Below the pieces are notes generated by a model. It saw nothing but the letters and a program-made list of their open reading frames with translations, ran no database searches and was not told the origin of the DNA. From Cyclaneusma minus (lineage: Eukaryota > Ascomycota > Leotiomycetes > Marthamycetales > Marthamycetaceae): DNA of 64,000 nt. This document shows, piece by piece, positions 12,331 to 24,300 of this stretch; the first letter of the stretch is position 1; every line of letters starts with the position of its first letter. The position numbers were made by a program, and so were the translations under genes. Location of the stretch: positions 1-64,000 of the forward strand of contig JAKZHN010000040.1 in NCBI GenBank assembly GCA_037179335.1. The letters are read 5' to 3'.

Positions 12331-15300
12331 ATGTCCACCCCAACGTTTCCCCATCTGCCTACCTCGACTTATCTCCCAAGGGCTACAACTACGCTGAAGC
12401 TTCCTTGGCGCGTCACGAGTCCTCCTGTCCATATCTCGTCGTCGACATTGATAGGCGCTTCATGGGGACTTCTGTTGGCTCAATACTCCTCATGTGACAA
12501 CATCGTGTTTGAGACAGATGTCAACCAAGGACAGTCTCAAGGGCTTCTTGCACCATTGAACTTTCGCCTCTCCGAACACCACTCCATTCGACAGCTCCTG
12601 CAAATTTTCCAGGATCAATGGCATATCCTGGCACCGTCAAGCTCGAACGAGGAACGTGGTCTTGGGCTGCTCAGAAATGATGATTTGGCGAGATTCCAGA
12701 ATGTGTTCCTCGTCCGAGAGAGCATTGCCGCCCAAGACACTACTCTCACTGCTGCTACATCTTGGCCAAGTAGCTGTGCTTTGGTTGTGATATGCAATCT
12801 GGGCAAGCAATCTGGTTCCATCCAAATGGATTACGACAACAATGTGTTTGATGAGAGTCAACTAGTCAGGCTGATGTCTCAGCTTGAACACATTGCATCT
12901 CAGCTTTGCCTGAAGGAACTAGATCATGCGGTCAGCGACATCGATCTGATGAGTACCCCAGACCTCGAAGAAATCTGGGTTTGGAATGAAGGAGCACCAC
13001 AGCCTATCGAGTCTTGCATTCATTACTTGATTGAAAAACAAATGCAACGCTCACCTAGTTCGCAGGCTGTTTGCTCGTGGGACGGCGACTTATCCTACCG
13101 GCAGCTAGAGGAGCTTTCATCATGTGTTTCCGAGCATCTCTCAATCCTTGGAGTGAGGAACGGAGATATAGTACCCCTCTGTTTTGCGAAGTCAAAATGG
13201 GTGATTGTGGCCATGATGGGAGTTCTCAAGGTCGGAGCAGCGTTTGTTCTGCTTGACTCGACACAACCGGCGGACAGATTGCAGACGATATGCAAACAAG
13301 CCAACGCAAGGTTCATTCTTGCCTCTCAAGAGACTTCTGAGATCGTCTCGGGCTTCGTTGACCACGTCGAAATCCTCTCAGATACCACCATTACCAGTCG
13401 TCCATTCGCACACAACAATTGCCACATCGATCCCAAAAGTGCCGCCTACGTCGTATTCACATCAGGGACTTCGGGCATTCCCAAAGCGTCAATTATCAGC
13501 CACGAAGCATTTTGCACCAGTACAATGAACTACAGTTCCGCGTGCGAGCTCAATTCTTCTTCGCGGGTTATACAATTCGCATCGTTTGCTTTCGACGCCT
13601 ATTTTCTCGAGACTCTATCAGTTCTTTTGATGGGTGGATGTATCTGCATACCCTCGACTCCTGATAGACTTGGCCGAATAGTCGAGGTAATGAATGAGAT
13701 GCAAGTCAACTGGACCTTTCAATGTCCCTCATTTGCGCGAACCCTGAATCCCGATCGGCTTCCGCATCTCAAGACACTTTTAATGGGTGGCGAACCCTTG
13801 AGGAAAGACGATCTTCGACAATGGTCCTCCAAATTGCATATGATCGAATGCTATGGCCCCAGTGAGGCTGCTGTTCTTTGTACGGCACACCTGGTCAACG
13901 AAGACAGCGATCCATCGAATATAGGACGTTCTCTGGGTGGATCACGATTTTGGGTAACGGATCCAAATTGTCCTGATAAGCTTGTGCCTATCGGGGCCAT
14001 AGGAGAACTCCTGATCGAAGGCCCGATCATTGCTCATGGTTATCTAAATGAACCGGCTATCACTGCGGCAGCGTTCATCAGTGCTCCTGCTTGGATGAGA
14101 CCAAGATTCCCCGAGTGTAAGAGTCGATTCTACCGCACGGGAGATCTCGTGAGATACAGCTCGGATGGAAGCCTTCTCATAATGGGTCGGAAAGACATGC
14201 AAGTGAAGCTTCGCGGTCAAAGAATGGAGCTTTCCGAGATCGAATTTCATATTGGTCAAAACCTGGATGATGCTACAGATGTCACAGTTGATGTCATTAG
14301 ACCTGAAGGTGGTCGAGGAAACAGTATATTGACTGCTTTTGTGGCTGTTGGCTTCGATCCCGACTCAGATTTTGCATCCACGGAACTGTCAAGCCGCAAA
14401 AGGTTCACGACTCTGGTGGAAGATCTCAGAGTCCGTCTTTCCAAAGCACTGCCGTCATACATGGTCCCCGAAGTCTTTCTTCCGATTCGGTGCACCCCTT
14501 TCTTAGCATCGGGAAAGACGGATAGAAAAAAGCTTCGCCAGCAAGCTGAGTTGCTCTCGGCTCAGCAATTGGCACAGTTTAGTTCGGCATTCGAGAAAGG
14601 CCGCACCACTTCATCAGATGCGGAGCACAAGTTACAGAAACTTTGGAGCGAGGTACTTCACCTGGATGTCTCCTTTGTTGGCGCAAACCACCATTTCTTT
14701 AGATTGGGTGGAGATTCTATTCGAGCAATTCGGGTGGCCGAAAAGGCTCGCAGTCTTGGCCTTAGTCTTACGGTGCAGGATGTTTTCAAGTATCCAATCT
14801 TGTCCGACATGGCACTTGCTACTACACAATCTCCAGAGCAAGCCCGACTCGAAATCGCTCCTTTCTCCTTGCTGGACGGCTCGCACATCGCCGATCAGCT
14901 GCTAGAGGAGTTGTGCAATCGGTGCCAGATTTCAGTCAACTCCCTCGAAGATGCTTATCCTTGCACACCACTCCAGGAAGGTCTCATGGCTCTTTCTGCA
15001 AAGGAACCCGGTGCTTATGTTTCACGATCTGTTTACGCAATTCCGGAGAATGTCGATACGGAAAGCTTTAAAGAAGCGTGGAACAAGTTTGCCGAAGCAA
15101 ATGCTATACTGAGAAGCAGGATAGTCCAGACAACGGACTCTGGTATGCTGCAAGTTGTTGTACGAGGGCCGCTCCCATGGACCGAGACTAGTCTCGAGGA
15201 GAAGCCCGTGGCCCTCTCAAGAAATATCGGTTTTGGAAAGCCATTGACGCGATACGAAATTGCCAGATGCTCTGATGGGGTACGGTTCATTTGGACTGCG

Positions 15301-18300
15301 CATCATTCTGTTTATGATGGGTGGTCTCTCCCAAACATCTTTGATGGCGTCGATCGGATCTACCGGGGTTTGCCTTCTGAACCCAGCATCGGATTCAATT
15401 CCTTTATTCGTCATGTGAGAGACATGGACTACCAAGCTTCAGCGGAATTTTGGTGTTCATATCTGGAGAATGCCCCGGCCACCCCATTTCCCACGCAAAC
15501 TGCAACGCGCACACTAGCAGACACGGTGTTGAAGCACCACGTCCGCCTGCCGAAGGGTGGGAATCACGATATCACGCTCGCATCTTGCATCCGAGCTGCT
15601 TGGTCGTTCGTTGTAGCAAGCTACTCAAACTCGACTGATGTGATATTCGGGGCCACTGTCAATGGAAGAAATACTGATCTCCCAGGGATTGGCCAGGTGA
15701 TCGGTCCTACGTTTGCAACAGTACCGGTTCGAGCGACATTTTCGAGAGATGAACCCCTTCAAAGCTACCTTGCGAGTATCCAGGAACACGCTGCATCAGC
15801 TATTCCGTTCGAACAGATTGGACTTCAAACTATTGCACAGCTCAGCACCGAGTTGCAAGCAGCCTGTGATTTCCCGAGCCTTCTTATTGTGCAAGCCCCA
15901 CGCGAAACTGGCCTCGAGCATAACTCTATTGGACTTTCGAGCCTCGCTACAGAAGCTCTCGGTTTCTTGACCTATGCTATCACTATCGATTGCACGCTCT
16001 TGTCGGGCGGCATCGATGTCCAAGTTGACTTCGATTCGAATATCTTCGGCATATCTCAAATGCGACGAATTCTGCATCAATTCCAGCACGTTATTCAGCA
16101 AATACGGGCGGCTAGCAAGCATACAAAGATACACGAAATCGAGATCATGAGTCCCGGGGATTGGCTGGAACTTCAAACCTGGAACTCGACAATGCCTGAG
16201 GTGGTCGACAGGTGTATCCATGATATTTTTATGGACCAAGCCAAAGAAACACCGCATGCTCCAGCAATATTCTGCTGGGATGGCAATTTCACTTATGCTG
16301 AACTGGACCAAGTGTCTAGCCAACTTGCGAAATACTTGCAGATTCGTGGTGTCGGACCAGAGATATTCGTTCCACTTTACTTCAACAAGTCAGCGTATGC
16401 GGTTGTGGCGATGCTTGGGGTCTTGAAAGCAGGAGGGGCTTTTGTCCCACTTGACTCATCTCAGCCAGCAACACGTCTCGAGATCGTATGTGACGAAGTT
16501 GATGCAAGTCTTATCCTTTGCTCGGATGAACATTTGACGATGTGTGAATCGATTAGAAACACACTAGTTGTCAACCATTCCATGCTATACGACCAAATCA
16601 CTGGCGTCGAAGGTACATGTTCAGGTGACAATGTAACACCCAGCAATGCTGCATATGCTGTCTTCACATCTGGGACCACTGGAAAACCCAAAGGCTCGGT
16701 GACCGAACACAGAGCTTTCTGTACGGGGACAATTACTCGACAACACGCAATTCGTCGTGATACGAGCACGAGGTCGCTGCAATTCTCAAGTTACAGTTTT
16801 GATACGAGCTTGGAGGACATCTTCAGTACGATTATATTCGGAGGCTGCGTTTGCATACCTTCAAACTACGACCGGATGAATAATATTGTAGGCTTTATCA
16901 ACGAAGCTCAAGTCAATGCTGCCGAATTGACGCCTTCTTTCGTCAATCTGCTATCACCCACGGATGTCCCAACACTGCGGACCTTGCTGCTTGGGGGTGA
17001 GGCTGTGACAAAGATCCAGGTAGAGAATTGGGCTGAACATGTGGTTCTCATAAACAGTTACGGGCCCAGCGAATGCAGTGTGACGAGCGTGGTTAGCTCG
17101 CCGCTCAATTTGAGATCGGAGCCTGCCACTATTGGCACACCTTACGGTTGCCTTGCCTGGGTTGTTAGTCCAACTGATTACAACTTACTTATGCCTATCG
17201 GAGCCATGGGGGAATTGCTGCTTGAAGGCCCTATACTGGCAAGAGGGTATCTGAAAAATCCCGACAAAACGGCAGAAGCATTTGTTATTGATCCTGAGTG
17301 GGCCAAAATCCCGGCATCTACTTCTGGTCGGCGCTTCTACCGAACTGGCGACTTTGTTAGCTACAACGAAGACGGAACATTGAAGTACCTGGGTCGTAGC
17401 GACACTCAGGTCAAGATCCGGGGCCAGCGAGTCGAATTGGGCGAAATCGAGTATCATTTGACCGACTTATTACCGTCATCCTTGAAAGTCGTAGTCGACA
17501 TGGTTTCTTTCGATGATACTCCACACCATCCGAAATTGGTAGCGTTCTTAGGTGAAAGCTTTTCATTGGAAGCTACCTGTGTGTGGAAAGAGGCCACACA
17601 AACGCCAGTCGGGCCTTTGGATAATCTCGTCACTATCTTGCACGACCTAGAGTCTGAACTTTCGGAACTAGTTCCCAGCTACATGATTCCAACCTACTGG
17701 GTTTTCCTTGAAAGTCTGCCTCTATCGGTTTCTGGGAAAGTCGACAGAAAGAAGTTGAGCAAAACAGCAAAAGATTTGACAGTCCGCCAGCTCTCTATCT
17801 TGTCGAACTCTTCAGGCTCCGGTCGCACATACTTTTCTGATGACGAGCTTTTGCTGAGAGGGCAATGGAGTAGCGTATTGGGGATCCCGACGGATGCGAT
17901 GGATGTCGAGGCCAATTTCTTCAAGAAGGGGGGAGACTCAATTCTCGCAATAAGGCTAATGGCGAGGCTACTATCCCTCGACTTGGCTTTATCTGTGGAT
18001 CAGATTTTCAAGCACCCCCGACTCTGCGACATGGCGTCTGTAGTCACCAGGCAAACGGAGCAAGAAATTTGCAAACTGAGACCCTTTGATCTGGTCTCAC
18101 AAAGAGAGCACGCAGCTGTGATCCGCATGGAAGCAGCCAGTTTGTGCGATGTCGACCCTGAGTCTGTTGAAGACATATACCCATGCACTGCACTGCAAGA
18201 GGGTTTGATGGCTTTATCACTAGCCAGCAGGGGTGCCTATCGAGCAACTTCAGTATTCAAACTACCTTCAACATTAGACGTGGGCAGGTTTTGCAAGGCA

Positions 18301-21300
18301 TGGGAAGCTATCGTGCAGCATCATTCAATTCTGCGCACAAGACTTATTCAGATGACAAATGTTGGCGCACTTCAAGTGGTGATTCAGGAGCCAATCCGTT
18401 GGCAAAAGTTTGACGACCTTTCCGACTGCCTGGAGTCTGGGTCGCAGCAAAATATGGGCTACGGACAGCCACTTGCTCATTACATTCTTGCTCACAATTC
18501 TGACTTGGCCGCAGATTACTTTGTTTTGAGAGCTCATCATGCTGTATACGACGGATGGTCTTTGCCACAAATCCTTTTGGATCTTGAGTCGGTGTACAAT
18601 GTCCAGGACCCAAGTCCGGTAACCGGCTTTAACAACTTCATCAAGTATCTTTTGGAGATGGATCAGAAGAGTGCTGAGTTATTCTGGACTGGTCAACTTG
18701 CAGGAGTTTCAAGCACAACCTTTCCAATCGTCCCATCTAACATGTACCGGCCATCGGCAACCGATGAGATTTCACACAGCATCACACTTCCTGCTACGCC
18801 CAAGTGTGGTATTACTATCTCTACCATCACTCGCGCAGCCTGGGCTGTTGTCACTTCACGCTACTCAGATGTCGACGATGTCGTTTTCGGTACAACAGTG
18901 AGCGGTCGGACAGCTCCTGTTAAAGGCATCGAGAAGATCACAGGACCGACAATTGCGACAGTGCCTCTGCGAGTCAAGCTCGATCGAAAACAAAGCATCG
19001 CCTTGTTGCTCCAACAAATACAGGCACAAGTAGCGGAACACATGCCATACGAGCAAACTGGGATTCAAAGAATCAAGAACTTCAGCGAAGACGCCCGCAC
19101 TGCCTGTGAATTCCAAAGCTTGCTGGTCATTCAACCATCTGTCGAATTGGACCTACAACGTTTGCCTCTGGGGTTGGAAGAAGTGCAAGAGAATCTCACC
19201 AATTTCCATACTTACGCTCTCAATATTGAAGCCACTCCGTCGAAGAATGGGATCAGTATTTACACAAGATTTGACCCGCAAGTTGTGGATCCTCGAGAAA
19301 TGGAAAGAGTCATGAATCAGTTCGAGCATGTTTTGGTACAGTTGTATTCTCAGGCTGACAACTCCGAACTATCGGTCGGTGAGCTGGACATGATGAGCCC
19401 GGCGGACTTGGAGACCCTGAAACGATGGAACGGCAAGATGCTACCAGCAGAAGAATCCTGTGTGCATCAACTCATCGAGAAAAGGGTTGCCCAACATGCA
19501 GATAAAGAAGCCGTTTGCGCCTGGGATGGCAATCTCACTTACGGAGAACTGAACGAATTATCGACAAGGTTGGCCCATCATCTGGCTCAGTGCGGTGTTG
19601 GCCCCGAAAGCTTGATCCCGATTTGTTTTGAGAAATCAAAATGGGCCATTGTTAGCATTCTTGGCATCATGAAGGCCGGTGGTGGCTATGTCCCGATGGA
19701 TCCGTCTCATGCGACTGGACGGCTGGAGACGATCATAGATGAAGTCGAGACGACCATCATTTTGGCCTCAGAGAGCAGCTCGTGCCAGTTTTCTGACAGT
19801 ACTCGGCAAAAGATAATAGTCGTTGACCAATGGCTCCTCGATAGCTTACCTGTTCAGGGTCGGAATCCGAGCTCAGGGGTCACTCCAGCTAATATTGCAT
19901 ACTGCGTGTTCACTTCAGGCTCAACCGGCAAACCAAAGGGAGCACTCATCGAGCACAGAGCGTACTCTACAAGCGCTATAGACTGTGCCAAAGGCCTCCA
20001 CATTGACAGCAGCAGTCGGGTCCTAAATTTTGCGTCTTTCAGCTTCGACGTAAGCGTGCAGGAGATCTTGGCTACGCTAATAGTGGGCGGATGTATTTGC
20101 ATTGCCAGAGACTCGGATCGTTTGAACGAAACAGCTCGAATCGTTCGGGAGATGGGCGTGACCTGGATGAATCCTACGCCTTCTTTTGCCCGCATGATTG
20201 CAGACAACAATCTTCCCAGCTTAGAAACTCTTGTCTTGGGAGGCGAAGCACCCAATCGAGATGATTTCGATATGTGGGCAAATAGAGTCAGGCTTGTAAA
20301 TGCTTATGGTGTTTCGGAATGCTCTGTTACCTCAGTTATTAACGTGGGAGTCAAAGCCGGCAACAACCCCCGGACCATCGGAAGACAAGTCGCCTCTGTT
20401 TGCTGGATTGTGGATGCAGACAACTATCAGAAGCTTGCGCCCATTGGAACGGTTGGAGAAATGCTTATCGAGGGGCCTTGTCTGGCGCGAGGCTATTTGA
20501 AAAACCAAGCAAAGACTGATGCTGCGTTTTTGGATGGTGCAGATTGGCTGAAGGGCTTCAGACCATCTGGTGAGGAAACCAGACTGTACCGAACTGGTGA
20601 CTTGGTCAAATACAACCCCGATGGATCCATCTACTACATCGGAAGAGCCGACAGTCAAGTCAAGATAAACGGGCAACGGGTGGAGTTGGGCGAGATTGAA
20701 CACCATCTCCGCCACTTTCTACCTTCGTCGGTAGAGATAGTAGCGGATGCGGTGAGGCCATCAGATAGGCAAAGTGCCCCGATGTTGGTGGCCTTCGTCA
20801 CCGTCCCCGATATCGAGGAGAAGTCACCACAGACGACAAGTTTCCTTGAATCACCTTCCGCAAAACAACTTGTAGCAGATATGACCAAAGGCTTAGAGTC
20901 TCAACTGCTGCAAATCATTCCTTCTTACATGATTCCAACGACATTCATCCCGCTTTTGCATATGCCGTATTCCGTCGCCGGAAAAACGGATCGCAAGGCG
21001 CTCAGAGATCAAGCCTCCTCCATGACCGTGGAACAGCTCAGCTCTTTCAATATCCAAAATGAGATACGTCCACCATCCACCGAAATGGAGCGCAAAATTG
21101 CGTCACTCTGGGTTCAAACGTTGGGACTAAGTGAGAATCTGATCGGTGTTGACTCAAACTATTTTCGCCTTGGAGGAGACTCCATTAGCGCCATCCACCT
21201 TGTTGGGTTAGCCCGAAAATCAGGCATTGTTCTTACGGTGCAAACAATCTTCCAAAACCCCATTCTCGCCGCTCTGGCTTTAGTGGCAGACTTCTCGGAA

Positions 21301-24300
21301 GACTCGTCGCAAGCCGATGAAATAAAGCCCTTTGAACTGATTCGGCCCCTTGGCGATGTGGAGAGGCTTTGCGAGGAGGTGATTGAGAGTTGCAATATTA
21401 CGAGAACCAGTATCGAGGACATCTATCCTTGTACGCCTTTGCAACACGGACTCGTCACTTTGACCAAGATGGATCCAGGTACTTACGTTTCCCAATTTAC
21501 CTGGGAAATACCCCAGAGAGTCGACATAGATCGGTTGAAAGAAGCATGGGAAAAGGTCACTCTTGCTCTTCCTATTCTCCGGACAAGGATTGTGGAGACT
21601 ACAGCTGGTGCATTTCAAGTTGTTGTTAGAGAAACTGCTCATTGGGATGAGATAGACGAATTGGACCAGTACCTGCATAAAGCCGGGCAAAGCGACTTCT
21701 CCGTCAGCCAGCCACTGTCCCGACTAGCTTCGTGCCAGAACTCGTCTCGATTTGTTTGGACAGCTCATCATGCAGTGTTTGACGGCTGGTCTGTCCCCTT
21801 GATTCTCAATGCTGTCAAGCAAGCCTACTACGGAGAGCTGGAACGATCCAGACCGGGCTTCAATCTGTTTATCAAGCATTTGCAGGATTGCAATGAAGAC
21901 CAAGCTTCACTGTTCTGGACCCGGCAGCTTGAAAAATGCGTTCCGTCGGTGTTCCCCTCGCAGCTATCTAATAGTTATCGACCACTCGCAAATGCATCCT
22001 TTCGACAATACGTTTGCCTCGACGAGCACCAGACGTCCGGAATACCAATCGCCACTTTAATCAAGACCGCATGGTCCTTGGTTCTCGCAAGATACTCTGA
22101 TTCGAATGATGTTGTATTCGGCATGACCAACAGCGGCCGCTCGGCGTCAGTACCCGGAATCGAAAACATAGTTGGGCCCACAATCGCGACCGTACCCTTT
22201 CGGGTTCGAATCGAGGATACTCAGTCGGTTGGAGAACTACTACACATCATTCATTTCAAGTCCACCGAGATGATACCGTTCGAACATCTTGGTCTCCAGG
22301 CCATCAAAAAGTTAAGCCCGGATTGTGAAATTGCCTGCAATTTTCAGTCTCTGCTTGTGATCCAGCCTGCAAAGACTTCCGAGGAGACGCACGATATCCT
22401 TGGCCTCAGTCTTGTCAAGGGACAGGGTTCAACCAACTTCCATGCATATCCTTGCGCTTTAGAGTGTACACCGTCCGCCAAGGGAGTCGATGTCAATGCC
22501 GAGTTCGATTCCAACATCATCGAGTCAAAGCAAATGCAAAGGATCGTTGCGCAAATCGGTCATGTCCTACGGCAACTATCTGACTGCTCACCAGAAAGAC
22601 TCGTTTGTGACTTGGAATTTGCGAGTCCCGCAGATATTGCAGAGATTGCAAAATGGAACAAAATACCAGCAAGTTCGACAGAGGCTTGCATCCATCAACT
22701 TATCGAGCAAGCAGGCAAAGTCAACATAACCGCGCTCGCAGTCGATGCATGGGACGGCACCTTAACATACGGAGAGCTTGAAGCATTGTCTAATACTCTC
22801 GCAAGCGAGCTCATCAGTCACGGTGTTCAAACCGACTCTTTCGTGCCCCTGTGCTTCGAAAAGTCAAAGTGGGTTATCGTGTCTTTGCTCGCGGTGTGGA
22901 AAGCCGGCGCAGCTTGTGTCTTTCTCGACCCAAGCTTTCCCGAAGCGCGACGCAATGCCCTCATCGATGAGGTTTCTGGAAGTGTCATACTCAGCTCGCC
23001 GCTTCACTGTAAGCTGTTCGATGGCACTGAGCTTGAGGTCATCGCGGTTCAGTCAGAGTTCTTCGCGGCAAGAGACACAATATCCAAGCTGCCTCCGGTC
23101 AAAGTCCAACCATACAACGCAGCTTACATTATCAGTACATCTGGATCTACCGGCGTCGCTAAGCAAGTCGTCGTAAATCACGTATCTCTATGTACTAGCA
23201 GCAAGGCTCTGGCTAAATCTCTTGGCTGCTCCCCTGAAACACGCGCTTTGCAATTTTCCAACCACAATTTCGATGTCTTTTTCGCCGACATAGCTCCAGT
23301 TCTCATCTCCGGCGGCTGTGTTTGCTATCCATCGGAGTCGCAGCGCATGAATAGTCTATCAACATTCATGGCTGATACAAGAGTCAATCAGGCCTTGCTT
23401 ACACCTACTGTTCTTGCTCAACTTCGGCCAGCTCAACTGCCTGATTTGCGAGTGCTGGGTATTGGCGGAGAGCCTATGACAAAGGAGATGATTAGGCTGT
23501 GGGCTGGGAGGGTGAATCTACAAGTTCAGTATGGCCCGGCAGAAGCAACAATCACTTGCGCGGTTAAGCCCGAATTGAAAGAAGACGACGATCCTTCAAT
23601 CATTGGAAACGCTACAGGCTGTCGTCTGTGGATTGTTGACCCAAAGAACCATGACAAGATATCAGCCGTGGGGCTGATCGGCGAGCTAGTTGTGGATGGT
23701 CCTATTGTGACGCGAGGATATCTGAACGATGAGGCCAAAACGGACCAAAGTTTTATTCGGGATCCAAAGTGGACTTCGCTTTTCGGAGAAATCGACTGTG
23801 GAGGGAGGAGGATGTATAAGACGGGTGATCTCGCTCTGTACGTTGGAGACGGAGAGATTAGGCTTCTTGGCCGAGCAGACACTCAACGCAAATTGCACGG
23901 ACGCCGCATCGAATTGGGGGAAATAGAAAGTCAAATGCGTCAATGTCTGCCGCATCTAGATACCGGGTTTGCCGTGGAGATATGCAGGGCAAACGATGGA
24001 GCTCAAGCACCGATGCTTGTGGCATTTATCCCTATATCTTCGACTGACGCGGTAGCCGAAGATCTAGGTGGCAATTGCGAGTATATTGCAACTGCGGAAA
24101 GCACGAAGAACGCTTTCTTGGAGGTAACGAGCCTGCTCGAAAAGAAGTTGCCTCAGATATTGCCGTTGTACATGGTTCCATCGGTGTATATTCCCCTGGC
24201 CCGCACTCCTTTGCTATCATCCGGCAAACTCGACCGAAAGAAACTTCGCTCTCTCGTATCAGCTCTCACCATTCAAGAACTTCGCGCTTTCTCTACCACA

